NCBI GenBank assembly: GCA_029237815.1
Contig: JAQZBP010000006.1
Coordinates: 1-64,000 of the forward strand
From: Moraxellaceae bacterium
GTDB taxonomy: Bacteria > Pseudomonadota > Gammaproteobacteria > Pseudomonadales > Moraxellaceae
DNA length: 64,000 nt
Direction of reading: 5' to 3'
Made by a program: the position numbers and the translations under genes. Shown here in pieces: positions 17,063 through 27,147 of this stretch. Each line of letters begins with the position of its first letter. Position 1 is the first letter of the stretch. Under the pieces are notes generated by a model. It had not been told where the DNA came from, searched no databases, and worked only from the letters and a program-made list of their open reading frames with translations.

Positions 17063-20017
17063 ATGAACTTCAGCCCGGGCATTCTGCTGACGCTGGGCGT
17101 CGGCTATCTCTTTCTACTCTTCCTGGTCGCCTACATCAGCGAATCGGGCCTCGTACCGGTTCGCTGGGTCCGGCATCCGGTGGTTTACGTGCTGTCGCTC
17201 GGCGTCTACCTGAGCGCCTGGGGCATCTATGCGGTAGTCGGCTTTGCCCACCAGAGCGGCTACAACTTCCTGGCCTTCTACCTTGGCGTTTCCGGCGCCT
17301 TCCTGCTGGCCCCGGTACTGCTCGCCCCCATCCTGCGGCTGGCCCGCACCTACCAGCTCGGCTCGCTGGCAGACCTCTTCGCCTATCGCTACCGCAGTCA
17401 GGGCGTGGGATCACTGACGACGCTGGCCATGATCATCGGCATGCTACCCATCCTGGCGCTGCAGATCCGCGCCGTGGCCGACTCCGCGCAACTGCTCACG
17501 CCGGATGTGCACCACAAGTCGATGGCGCTGGTGTTCTGCATCGTCATGATGGCCTTCACCGTGCTGTTCGGCGCACGCCATCTCTCCCCACGCGAAAAGC
17601 ACGAGGGGCTGGTCGTCGCCATCGCCCTGGAATCGGTGATCAAGCTGGTGGCAATGGGCGCGGTCGCCTGGTTCGCCTACAACGGCGTGCTCGGCGGCAA
17701 CGACGGCCTCGAGCCCTGGCTGATCCAGAACCCCGCGGCGCTGCACATGCTGTACGAGCCGCTGCATGGCGGCTTCTGGCACATCCTGATCCTGTCCTTC
17801 CTGTTCTCGGCGGTGGTACTGCCCTACATGTACCAGATGACCTTCACCGAAAACTTTCATCCACGCGCCCTGATCAGCGCGAGCTGGGGGCTGCCGCTCT
17901 ACTTGTTCCTGATGTCGCTGGCCGTGCCACTGCTGCTCTGGGCAGGCCTCAAGCTGGGCCTCAACCTGCATCCGGAATACTTCACGCTTGGCGTGGCACT
18001 CGCCTCGAATACGACGTGGCTGCCCCTGCTGGTTTTCGTGGGCGGCCTCGCCGCGGCCTCGGGGGTCATCATTGTCAGCACGCTGGCGCTGGCGTCGATG
18101 GCGCTGAACCATCTCGTGCTGCCGCTGCACCAGCCGAGCCCGGACCAGAACATCTACCGCTGGATCCTTGGCGTACGGCGCCTGCTGATCGCCGGGCTCA
18201 TCGCCACGGCCTATCTCGTCTACATCCTGCTGGACGAGCGCCACAGCATGACCGAGATGGCCATGCTCACCTTCGTGGCCACGCTGCAGTTCGCTCCCGG
18301 GCTCATCGGTGTGCTGTTCTGGCCGCGCGCCAATCGCACCGGCTTCATCACCGGCCTCTGCGCCGGAATGTTCCTGTGGTTCGTCACGCTGGTGATCCCC
18401 TACCTGATGGAGCTGCGCTTCGTCCCCGAGCAGAGCTGGTTCAACGTCTCCTTCGCCAACAACACCGATTACTGGCAGACAATGGGAACGTTCATCACCC
18501 TGGTCAACGCCGTGCTCGGTGTGATGATGTCGTTGCTCGGCCGACAGACGCCCAGCGAGCAGATCGCGGCGCAGACCTGCTCCGTGGACAACCTCCGCCG
18601 TCCCTACCGCTGGGAACTGTCCGCCGCGACGACCGGCGACTTCGTGCGCGGCCTCTCCGAGCCGCTCGGCCGCGTCACGGCCGAGCGCGAAGTCCAGGTG
18701 GCGCTGGCCGACCTCGGCATGGATCCGGGGGAGGTGCGCCCCTATGCACTGCGCCGCCTGCGCGACCGTATCGAATCCAACCTCTCCGGCCTGCTCGGTC
18801 CGTCAGTGGCGCAGGACATCCTCGACCAGCACCTGCCCTACAAGGCGCGCACGGAAACCGCAGGCTCCGAGGACATCCACTACATCGAATCGCGCCTCGA
18901 GGAGTACCGGCACCGCCTCTCCGGCCTCGCCGCCGAGCTCGACTCGCTGCGCCGCTTCCACCGCCAGACCCTGTTCGACTTGCCGATCGGCGTGTGCTCG
19001 CTCGGCCGCGACCTCGAGATCCTGTCGTGGAACCACGCCATGATGCAGCTCACCGGGATCACCGACGAGGCGGTGATCGGCTCCCGGCTCAGCGACCTGC
19101 CGTCGCCATGGCGAGAGCTCTTCCTCGACTTCCTGCACGGCTCGAGTGCGCAGATCTACCGCAAGCCGGTGGAGAGCCGCGGCGAAACCCGCTGGGTCAG
19201 CCTCAACCGCGCCTCCATCAGCGAGGGCGACAGCCTCGGCCATCCGGATTCGCAAGTAATCGTGGTGGAGGATCTTTCAGAACTGCATCGACTGGAGCAG
19301 CGCGTCTCCCACAATGAGCGCCTGGCCTCCATCGGTCGCCTGGCAGCGGGCGTCGCGCACGAGATCGGCAATCCCGTGACCGGCATCGCCTGCCTGGCGC
19401 AGAACCTGAAGGCGGAAAGCCAGGATCCGGAGATGCGGGAGGCCAGTCGGCAGATACTGGAGCAGACGCAGCGTATCTCGCGCATCGTGCAATCACTGGT
19501 GGGTTTCGCCCGTGCCGACAGCCCGAGTCATAGCCGCGAGGCCGTGGATATCCGGGACGTGGTGGAGGAATCGATACAGCTGCTGCAGCTGGCCCCCGAA
19601 GGACGCGACTTCGTATTCGAGAACAACTGCAGCGCCGAGGCGATCGTGGCCGGCGACTCCCAGCGCCTGACCCAGGTCTTCATCAACCTGCTCGGCAATG
19701 CGCGCGACGCCAGTCCCCCCGGCGGCCGCATCATCGTCCGCGCCAGCGCGCATGGCCTCCAGGTACGCATCGAGATCGAGGACTTCGGCAACGGCCTGCC
19801 GGCAGGCGAGATCCGCAGCGCCCTGTTCGAGCCCTTCGTGACTACCAAGCCGACGGGCAAGGGAACGGGCCTCGGCCTGGCGCTGGTGCACGGCATCGTC
19901 ACCGAGCACGAAGGCCGCATTCAATTGATCGACAAAGGGGATTACGATCAGGGCCACGGCGTGATCGTGCAGATTGTGCTGCCGTCCTGGCAGGACGGAC
20001 ACATGCACAAGCCCTGA
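17063..20017 (+). CDS. cbrA: sensor histidine kinase CbrA with SLC5-type transporter domain
   Basis: A 984-residue hybrid of a sodium/solute symporter and a histidine kinase. About residues 1-520 form a 13-helix SSS/SLC5 domain, and a cytoplasmic linker runs to about 630. A PAS domain follows at about 640-745. The HisKA dimerisation domain has phosphorylatable His766 in GVAHEIGNPV. The HATPase domain has N-box FINLLGNARDAS, DFGNGLP and GKGTGLGLALVHGI. In pseudomonads CbrA with CbrB balances carbon and nitrogen use, and its transporter domain handles histidine. cbrB follows after 44 bp. Confidence 0.96.
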   Translation: MNFSPGILLTLGVGYLFLLFLVAYISESGLVPVRWVRHPVVYVLSLGVYLSAWGIYAVVGFAHQSGYNFLAFYLGVSGAFLLAPVLLAPILRLARTYQLGSLADLFAYRYRSQGVGSLTTLAMIIGMLPILALQIRAVADSAQLLTPDVHHKSMALVFCIVMMAFTVLFGARHLSPREKHEGLVVAIALESVIKLVAMGAVAWFAYNGVLGGNDGLEPWLIQNPAALHMLYEPLHGGFWHILILSFLFSAVVLPYMYQMTFTENFHPRALISASWGLPLYLFLMSLAVPLLLWAGLKLGLNLHPEYFTLGVALASNTTWLPLLVFVGGLAAASGVIIVSTLALASMALNHLVLPLHQPSPDQNIYRWILGVRRLLIAGLIATAYLVYILLDERHSMTEMAMLTFVATLQFAPGLIGVLFWPRANRTGFITGLCAGMFLWFVTLVIPYLMELRFVPEQSWFNVSFANNTDYWQTMGTFITLVNAVLGVMMSLLGRQTPSEQIAAQTCSVDNLRRPYRWELSAATTGDFVRGLSEPLGRVTAEREVQVALADLGMDPGEVRPYALRRLRDRIESNLSGLLGPSVAQDILDQHLPYKARTETAGSEDIHYIESRLEEYRHRLSGLAAELDSLRRFHRQTLFDLPIGVCSLGRDLEILSWNHAMMQLTGITDEAVIGSRLSDLPSPWRELFLDFLHGSSAQIYRKPVESRGETRWVSLNRASISEGDSLGHPDSQVIVVEDLSELHRLEQRVSHNERLASIGRLAAGVAHEIGNPVTGIACLAQNLKAESQDPEMREASRQILEQTQRISRIVQSLVGFARADSPSHSREAVDIRDVVEESIQLLQLAPEGRDFVFENNCSAEAIVAGDSQRLTQVFINLLGNARDASPPGGRIIVRASAHGLQVRIEIEDFGNGLPAGEIRSALFEPFVTTKPTGKGTGLGLALVHGIVTEHEGRIQLIDKGDYDQGHGVIVQIVLPSWQDGHMHKP

Positions 20018-20061
20018 CCTGTACTCCGACGCCACCCGCTACCGCCACAACACAGGTTTCC

Positions 20062-21465
<1,404 letters not shown>

Positions 21466-21490
21466 CGCCTCATAACAATTACTGACAATG

Positions 21491-21538
21491 TGTTACCCAG
21501 CTACACGAGACTGTTACACCGCTACCCCTGGCTGTTAC
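21491..21538 (+). promoter_or_regulatory. CbrB upstream activating sequences (three TGTTAC boxes)
   Basis: TGTTAC occurs at 21491, 21512 and 21533, an exact 21-bp period that places all three on one helix face. CTAC half-matches lie between them. The last box is about 85 bp upstream of the sigma-54 promoter, a normal enhancer distance. TGTTAC-containing subsites are what I recall for CbrB at Pseudomonas crcZ promoters. Confidence 0.75.
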
Positions 21539-21623
21539 CCGTTCCCTTCTGAAGCCGGCCCCCATCGTCCCGCAAAAATCGTAACCACCTGTTTTTAATA
21601 AACAAAAAAATTCTTCGAAGAGT

Positions 21624-21639
21624 TGGCACGGCATCTGCT
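21624..21639 (+). promoter_or_regulatory. sigma-54 promoter of crcZ
   Basis: TGGCACG-N4-CTGCT has the invariant GG (21625-21626) and GC (21637-21638) exactly 10 bases apart, matching the consensus TGGCACGN4TTGCW. Transcription should begin near 21649-21650. Confidence 0.85.
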
Positions 21640-21649
21640 ATATCAACCG

Positions 21650-21937
21650 TGCGCACCCAACAATAAAAACAGCGCAATCGGCGTCCGCAGACTCCAAAAA
21701 TAAGAAGAACAAGAAGAACAATAAATGCGGATAGGAAAGGTTCAGCTATGACCGGGAGGCTTCATAGCTGAACCCTACCTTTTACCGGCAGCATCCCAAG
21801 AACGAAAAGAACAAGGGACAACGCCAAAGGCCTATAACAAAAACAAGGCCATCAAAAAGAAGAACCTACAGCGTCACTCACAAAGAACAAATAATAAAGT
21901 TCAGCGCATGCGGGAGGCCTAGGCCTCCCGCTCTTCT
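21650..21937 (+). ncRNA. crcZ: CrcZ-type regulatory RNA (Hfq/Crc decoy)
   Basis: A roughly 290-nt non-coding transcript runs from the sigma-54 promoter to a strong hairpin. It carries six A-rich stretches of the AANAANAA type bound by Hfq with Crc, at 21659-21670, 21696-21725 (30 nt, the longest), 21798-21818, 21834-21848, 21854-21866 and 21882-21899. They are separated by a 13-bp hairpin at 21739-21774. A small GGCCT/AGGCC stem presents the fourth motif in its loop. Position between cbrB and pcnB is that of CrcZ in Pseudomonas. In that system the RNA sequesters Hfq/Crc and lifts catabolite repression. The start is approximate. The length is somewhat shorter than the Pseudomonas RNAs I recall. 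Confidence 0.88.
21910..21937 (+). terminator. crcZ terminator
   Basis: A perfect 22-nt palindrome (11-bp half-sites GCGGGAGGCCT/AGGCCTCCCGC, 21910-21931) is followed by TCTTCTTT. It closes the A-rich RNA before pcnB. Confidence 0.75.
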
Positions 21938-22042
21938 TTGGGGGCTCTGCCCGACCCACCCCATGCAAAACCCGCCCCTGTGCCCGGCAAGGGAAATTGC
22001 TATCATCCGCGGCTTGTCATTCACCCAGCCCTGCGCCTATTT

Positions 22043-23398
22043 ATGATCAAACGCCTGATCGATCGCCTCCGCGGCAAGACGCCGCCGCCCGCCAGGAGGG
22101 AGAGGATCGTCATTCCCCGCGATCAGCACCCGATTTCCCGCAAGGACATCAGCAGCGCCGCCCTCAAGACCCTGTACCGCCTGCGCGAGCGAGGCCACGA
22201 TGCTTTCCTGGTCGGCGGCTGCGTCCGCGACCTGCTGCTGGACATGCACCCGAAGGACTTCGATGTCGCCACCAGCGCTACCCCGGAGCAGGTCAAGCAG
22301 GCCTTCGGCGGCCAATGCCAGCTGATTGGAAGGCGCTTCCGGCTGGCCCATGTACGCTACGGCCGCGAAATCATCGAGGTGGCAACCTTCCGTGCCCATC
22401 ATGCGCAGGCCGATTCCGATCAGCACGCCCATACCTCGCATACCGGCGTGATCCTTCGCGATAACGTCTGGGGCAGCATCGAGGAAGATGCCGAACGCCG
22501 CGACTTCACCGTCAATGCCCTTTATTACAACATCGACGACTTCAGCCTGTGGGACATGGCCAACGGGATGGAGGACATCCGCAAGCGCCAGTTACGCCTG
22601 ATCGGCGATCCGGAAACCCGCTATCGTGAGGATCCGGTTCGCATGCTGCGGGCCATCCGCTTTGCCGCCAAGCTCGATTTCGACATCGAAGCCTCCACAG
22701 CGGCGCCGATCCGCCGACTCGGCGGGCTGCTGGACCATATCTCGTCGCACCGACTCTTCGACGAATCGCAAAAGCTGCTGACCTCCGGCCATGCGGAACG
22801 GGTACTCGAGCTCCTCCATCATTACGATCTCTTCCGCCACGTGTTCCCAGAGGGCGCCAGCTCTGAAGAGGGTAAGCGCCTACTAGCTCTGACGGCCGAG
22901 AGCACCGACGACCGCATAGAGGCCGGCAAGAGCGTCAACCCGGCCTTCTTCTTTGCGGCCCTGCTCTGGCAGCGCATGCAGGAGGAGCATGCCGACCTGG
23001 TAACTGAGGGCATGCCGACCATGCCTGCCCTGCAACAGGCCGGCCAGCGCGTGATCTCTCGCCAGGGCGAACGCACCGCCATTCCACGCTTTACTGCCCA
23101 GACCGTCCGCGACATATGGGAAATGCAGCCCCGCCTGGAGCAGCCTCGTCCGCGCCAGGTCGAAGCGCTCCTGCAACAGCAGCGCTTCAGGGCCGCCTAC
23201 GATTTCCTCGTGCTGCGCGAAGAGGCCGGCGAGGAAACCGGCGGCCTCGGCGCCTGGTGGACTCGCTATCAGGACGCCGATCCCGGTCTGCGGGCCGAAA
23301 TGCTGCGCGCTCTGGAAAAGGGGGGCGGGAGCGGTGCGCGCCCCCCTCGCAAACGTAGCCCGCGCAAGCGCCGCCCGGCCTCCAGCCCGCCCGCATGA
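22043..23398 (+). CDS. pcnB: poly(A) polymerase I
   Basis: Adds 3' poly(A) tails that promote RNA decay. The nucleotidyltransferase motif LVGGCVRDLLLDMHPKDFDV contains the metal-binding DFD. RRDFTVNALYYN and GDPETRYREDPVRMLRAIRFA follow. A basic C-terminal tail ends the protein. The open frame extends back into the crcZ terminator, but the ATG at 22043 gives 451 residues, a normal length, and clears the RNA. The ribosome-binding site is weak. The stop overlaps folK (ATGA). Confidence 0.94.
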   Translation: MIKRLIDRLRGKTPPPARRERIVIPRDQHPISRKDISSAALKTLYRLRERGHDAFLVGGCVRDLLLDMHPKDFDVATSATPEQVKQAFGGQCQLIGRRFRLAHVRYGREIIEVATFRAHHAQADSDQHAHTSHTGVILRDNVWGSIEEDAERRDFTVNALYYNIDDFSLWDMANGMEDIRKRQLRLIGDPETRYREDPVRMLRAIRFAAKLDFDIEASTAAPIRRLGGLLDHISSHRLFDESQKLLTSGHAERVLELLHHYDLFRHVFPEGASSEEGKRLLALTAESTDDRIEAGKSVNPAFFFAALLWQRMQEEHADLVTEGMPTMPALQQAGQRVISRQGERTAIPRFTAQTVRDIWEMQPRLEQPRPRQVEALLQQQRFRAAYDFLVLREEAGEETGGLGAWWTRYQDADPGLRAEMLRALEKGGGSGARPPRKRSPRKRRPASSPPA

Positions 23399-23901
23399 CG
23401 CCGGCGCAAGCCTTCATCGGCCTGGGTTCCAACCTGGGCGATGCAGCCGCAACGCTGCGCAGTGCCGTCGCCTGCCTGCGGAAGCTGCCGGGCTCCCGGG
23501 TCACTGGCCTATCCAGCCTGTACCGAAGCACCCCGCTCGGCCCCCCCGGGCAGGATGACTATCTGAATGCCGTGGCCCGGCTCGAGACAGTCCTCACGCC
23601 TCACTCTTTACTGCAGGCGCTGCACATCATCGAGGACCGGCATGGCCGCGTTCGCCAACAGCGCTGGGGTGCCCGAACCCTGGATCTGGACTTGCTGCTC
23701 TATGGGAACGACGTCATCACCAGCCCCGATCTGACGCTGCCACATCCTGAAATGCTGAATCGCAACTTCGTGCTGATTCCCCTGCTGGATATTGCCCCCG
23801 ACCAGGCCCTCCCTGACGGCAGGCGCGTACGGGAGGCCTCCACAGCAAGCGACCGCTCAGGCCTTTCTGAGCTCTACACGGGCCCAAGCTGGAGCAATTG
23901 A
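23395..23901 (+). CDS. folK: 2-amino-4-hydroxy-6-hydroxymethyldihydropteridine pyrophosphokinase
   Basis: Transfers pyrophosphate from ATP to 6-hydroxymethyl-dihydropterin in folate synthesis. The start [11 protein letters not shown] and the metal/ATP motif [15 protein letters not shown], followed by [16 protein letters not shown], are diagnostic. It has 168 residues. The start overlaps the pcnB stop by 4 nt, so translation is coupled. panB follows 50 bp later with its own ribosome-binding site. folP, the next folate enzyme, is elsewhere in the window. Confidence 0.97.
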   Translation: MTPAQAFIGLGSNLGDAAATLRSAVACLRKLPGSRVTGLSSLYRSTPLGPPGQDDYLNAVARLETVLTPHSLLQALHIIEDRHGRVRQQRWGARTLDLDLLLYGNDVITSPDLTLPHPEMLNRNFVLIPLLDIAPDQALPDGRRVREASTASDRSGLSELYTGPSWSN

Positions 23902-23951
23902 CGCGGACCGGCACCACCACCACCATAGCCTTCCCCGGAAGGAGACTGTTC

Positions 23952-24752
23952 ATGAAGTCCGTTACCCTTTCCACCCTCCGCGACCTCAAGGCGCGGGGCG
24001 AAAAGTTCACCTGTCTCACCAGCTACGATGCGACCTTCTCCCACCTGATGGCAGAGGCCGGCGTGGAAACCATCCTGGTCGGTGACTCCCTGGGCATGGT
24101 GGTCCAGGGCCACGACTCGACACTGCCGGTCAGCATCGCCGACATGGCCTATCACACCGCTGCAGTCGCCCGCGGCAATGGTCGGCGCGCTCTTGTGATT
24201 GCCGACATGCCCTTCATGTCCTGCGTCCGTCTCGAGGACGCCCTGAGCGGCGCAAAGACGCTGATGCAGGCCGGCGCACAGGTGGTGAAGCTGGAAGGCG
24301 GGCTCTGGCTCAAGGAGACCATCCAGCATCTGGCGCACGGCGGCATTCCCAGCTGCGTGCACATGGGCCTTACCCCGCAGTCCGTCAATGTATTCGGGGG
24401 CTACAAGGTGCAGGGACGGGGCGAGGAAGCGGCCGAGCGGCTACTGGCCGAGGCCATCGAGCTCGACCGGGCGGGCGCCGCCCTCTTTGTGCTGGAGTGC
24501 GTGCCAACGGCTGTCGGGAAACGCATCAGCGAGAGCGTCAGTGCACCCGTTATCGGTATCGGCGCAGGCCCGCACTGCGACGGGCAGGTCCTGGTCCTGC
24601 ACGACATGCTGGGGATGCATCCGGGCAAGCCCGCGCGTTTCGTGAAAAACTTCCTCACAGGCAATGCGGAGGGCATTTCCGGCGCGATCAAGGCTTATGT
24701 CAGCGCAGTAAAGGGCGGCACGTATCCGGCCCCCGAGCACTGCTTCGAATAA
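23952..24752 (+). CDS. panB: 3-methyl-2-oxobutanoate hydroxymethyltransferase
   Basis: First committed step of pantothenate synthesis, adding a hydroxymethyl group from 5,10-methylene-THF to ketoisovalerate. Motifs [32 protein letters not shown] and [21 protein letters not shown] are typical. The ATG at 23952 is preceded by GGAAGGAGA, and the upstream extension of the frame overlaps folK and is discarded. The result is 266 residues. panC follows after 48 bp and panD later, so the complete aspartate/valine-derived pantothenate branch except panE is clustered here. Confidence 0.97.
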   Translation: MKSVTLSTLRDLKARGEKFTCLTSYDATFSHLMAEAGVETILVGDSLGMVVQGHDSTLPVSIADMAYHTAAVARGNGRRALVIADMPFMSCVRLEDALSGAKTLMQAGAQVVKLEGGLWLKETIQHLAHGGIPSCVHMGLTPQSVNVFGGYKVQGRGEEAAERLLAEAIELDRAGAALFVLECVPTAVGKRISESVSAPVIGIGAGPHCDGQVLVLHDMLGMHPGKPARFVKNFLTGNAEGISGAIKAYVSAVKGGTYPAPEHCFE

Positions 24753-24800
24753 ACGTTGGCGCGGGAAAGGTATGCCCCGCCGGTTCGCTTGAGGCACATA

Positions 24801-25649
24801 ATGAAGACTGAAAGCACTATCGCCGGCCTCAGGGCAGCGGCTCGCGCATTCCGCAAGGCGGGAAAATCCATCGCCTTCGTGCCCACCATGGGCAACCTCC
24901 ACAAGGGCCACATCACCCTCGTCGAAAATGCCAGGCGGCGAGCCGACGTCGTCATTGCCAGCATCTTCGTGAATCCGACCCAGTTCGGCGTCAACGAGGA
25001 TTTCGACAAATACCCCCGCACCCTGGCTGCGGATAGCGCCCTGCTGGCCGAAGCGCACTGCGATCTGCTGTTTGCCCCCGAGGCGAAGGAGATGTACCCC
25101 GATGGCCGCACCCAGCTGACAACCGTCGCCGTGGCCGGCATCACCGATATTCTTTGCGGGAGCTCACGCCCCGGCCACTTCACGGGCGTTGCGACCGTTG
25201 TCAGCAAGCTTTTCAATATCGTCCAGCCGGACATGGCACTATTTGGCGAAAAGGATTACCAGCAGCTCGCCGTCATCCGCTGCATGACCCGCGAGCTTTG
25301 CTTTCCGATAGAAATCATCGGGGTGCCTACGGTCCGGGCCGAGGATGGCCTTGCACTCAGTTCCCGGAACGGCTTCCTCAGCAGTGACGAGCGGCGCGCG
25401 GCGCCGGAAATCTACCGGACCATGAGCAACCTGAAGCTCGCCATAGAGCAGGGGCAGCGGGACTTCGCCAGTCTTGCCTCAGCAGCACAAGGGCATTTGA
25501 AGAAATGCGGATTCGAACCGGACTATGTCGATATCCGGCGGCAGGACCTCGGCGCCGCAGGTCCGGAAGACCGGCAGCTGGTCATCCTTGTTGCGGCACG
25601 GCTGGGATCAACGCGGCTGATCGACAACCTGGCCTTTGAGTTCACCTGA
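24801..25649 (+). CDS. panC: pantothenate synthetase
   Basis: Condenses pantoate with beta-alanine using ATP. The N-terminal [12 protein letters not shown] contains the HIGH-like nucleotide motif. [18 protein letters not shown] and the SSRNGFLS (KMSKS-like) loop are present. The ATG at 24801 gives 282 residues, matching the family. The open frame upstream adds no conserved sequence. Confidence 0.97.
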   Translation: MKTESTIAGLRAAARAFRKAGKSIAFVPTMGNLHKGHITLVENARRRADVVIASIFVNPTQFGVNEDFDKYPRTLAADSALLAEAHCDLLFAPEAKEMYPDGRTQLTTVAVAGITDILCGSSRPGHFTGVATVVSKLFNIVQPDMALFGEKDYQQLAVIRCMTRELCFPIEIIGVPTVRAEDGLALSSRNGFLSSDERRAAPEIYRTMSNLKLAIEQGQRDFASLASAAQGHLKKCGFEPDYVDIRRQDLGAAGPEDRQLVILVAARLGSTRLIDNLAFEFT

Positions 25650-25713
25650 CCAGCAATCAGCAAGGACTCCACAGGCCGCCTGCCACTGTCGGACAATCTC
25701 ATTATCTACGCGA

Positions 25714-25742
25714 TTGAACGGCTTTTATGATTGCGGCACAAT
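25714..25742 (+). promoter_or_regulatory. possible sigma-70 promoter for panD
   Basis: TTGAAC (25714-25719), a 17-bp spacer and CACAAT (25737-25742) lie in the 175-bp panC-panD gap. The match is moderate. The gap length also favours separate expression of panD. Confidence 0.4.
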
Positions 25743-25824
25743 GGCCCGCCCGAATATGCGGGGCAAGCAGTGTTACGCGCCTACCCAAAGGCCGTGCCAA
25801 TTATCACGAGCGAGGTAAGTCTTC

Positions 25825-26205
25825 ATGCAATGCACCATGCTGAAAGCCAAGCTGCATCGCGCCCGTGTTACGCACGCCGAACTGGACTACGAAGGCTCCT
25901 GCGCCATTGATGGCGATCTCCTGGACCTCGCCGGCATTCTGGAATATGAACAAATCCAGATTTACAACGTGACCAATGGCGAGCGCTTCACGACCTACGC
26001 TATCCGCGCAGAGGAAGGCTCCCGGATGATCTCCGTCAATGGTGCTGCAGCACACAAGGCGGGCGTAGGAGACATCCTGATCATCTGCACATATGCCAAC
26101 TACACAGCCAACGAGCTGATCAACTTCAAGCCCAGGCTTGTGTATTGCAATGCCGACAACACGGTAAGCCACAGCGCCAACGCCATTCCCGTGCAGGTTG
26201 CCTAA
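25825..26205 (+). CDS. panD: aspartate 1-decarboxylase
   Basis: Pyruvoyl enzyme that makes beta-alanine from aspartate for pantothenate. The proenzyme self-cleaves at Gly-Ser in the YEGSCAID segment, where the serine becomes the pyruvoyl group. The catalytic-site tyrosine in [16 protein letters not shown] is also present. The 126-residue length is typical of the PanM-independent or PanM-dependent bacterial enzyme. It ends just before a strong bidirectional terminator. Confidence 0.97.
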   Translation: MQCTMLKAKLHRARVTHAELDYEGSCAIDGDLLDLAGILEYEQIQIYNVTNGERFTTYAIRAEEGSRMISVNGAAAHKAGVGDILIICTYANYTANELINFKPRLVYCNADNTVSHSANAIPVQVA

Positions 26206-26227
26206 TAGAAGCGGACTCTTCGGAATG

Positions 26228-26257
26228 AAAAATGCCGGCATTTATGCCGGCATTTTT
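26228..26257. terminator. bidirectional terminator between panD and the START gene
   Basis: A 13-bp perfect stem AAAAATGCCGGCA / TGCCGGCATTTTT with a TTTA loop lies between convergent genes. Confidence 0.9.
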
Positions 26258-26276
26258 TTGCGCACCCGCTGGCGAA

Positions 26277-26942
26277 TTACTTGGCCGGCTCACGAATCTC
26301 TGCTACGGGAGTGCGCTGGTAACGCGCGTCCGGCAGCATGCGGCGCATACCTTCCAGAGTCTTGCGCGGGGTCATCTCGATCATCATGTTGACGACTCCT
26401 GACGGGATATGCCCGCCAGGATCCGCGTGGCCGTACATGGTTACTTCGACCATCTCGTTGCCGAGCGGCCGGAACAGCCAGATTCCCTCCATTTGAGGCA
26501 TGCGCACATACCCCTCCTCCGGAGGGTGCTCAGGGCTATTCAGGGCCCGACTGTTGATCGTCACGGCAAGCGTCCGCGGATCCTGCGCCACCTGGCCCGC
26601 AACGATGACATCGCGGTCAGTCAGCGGCCACGGAATATCGATTAATGCTCTGATCACGAAGCTTCCCTTCGCTTCGTCGCGCTTGATCATGACGATGCGC
26701 TCGGTGCTGTACACCCAGCGCTTGGCGTTGTCGACATCCTGAATAAGGTTAACGAGCCCGGCCAGAGACGTCCTCACGACCATCGTGGCCTTGAAAGCAC
26801 GTACCGGCGAGCCCGCTACCGCACGACTCCAGGCACGAATGCCGTTGCTCTCTTTGCCACCCTCCCACGGGCCAGCCTCAAGGCCTGCCCATGCCTGCGT
26901 CGACAGACCAATCAAGACAAACAGCAATATTCTCTTAAGCAT
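26277..26942 (-). CDS. secreted START-domain lipid-binding protein
   Basis: From the ATG at 26942 the product has 221 residues with a signal peptide (MLKRILLFVLIGLSTQAWA). It continues as a single START-like fold. Visible features are KATMVVRTSLAGLVNLIQDV, a Trp-containing KRWVYSTERI strand, PWPLTDRDVIV and a C-terminal helix MIEMTPRKTLEGMRRML that would close the hydrophobic pocket. START domains bind lipids or other hydrophobic ligands. Export points to a periplasmic carrier. Similar genes are scattered in gammaproteobacteria, and the ligand is unknown. The GTG at 26960 is an alternative start. It stands alone on the minus strand. Confidence 0.8.
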   Translation of the reverse strand: MLKRILLFVLIGLSTQAWAGLEAGPWEGGKESNGIRAWSRAVAGSPVRAFKATMVVRTSLAGLVNLIQDVDNAKRWVYSTERIVMIKRDEAKGSFVIRALIDIPWPLTDRDVIVAGQVAQDPRTLAVTINSRALNSPEHPPEEGYVRMPQMEGIWLFRPLGNEMVEVTMYGHADPGGHIPSGVVNMMIEMTPRKTLEGMRRMLPDARYQRTPVAEIREPAK

Positions 26943-27105
26943 TTCACACTCATTGAGCACCAGCAGAGGTCGGGAATGACGAAAAACAGCGCCGCCGGAC
27001 GGGAGACATAATCATCCCTTATTCCCGTGAAGCCTGTCTTTGTGAATTCACGCCAGGCACTCCCGCCTGTCCGGAGGATCCGCCGCCCAGGCCTGCCCGG
27101 CGAAA

Positions 27106-27130
27106 AAAAAGCCCCTGCATGGCAGGGGCC
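27106..27130 (-). terminator. terminator of the AdeT-like gene
   Basis: On the minus strand GCCCCTGC-CAT-GCAGGGGC (stem 27111-27129) is followed by eight T residues, 18 bp after the stop of the binding-protein gene. Confidence 0.9.
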
Positions 27131-27147
27131 TTTTTACGAAGCCATGC

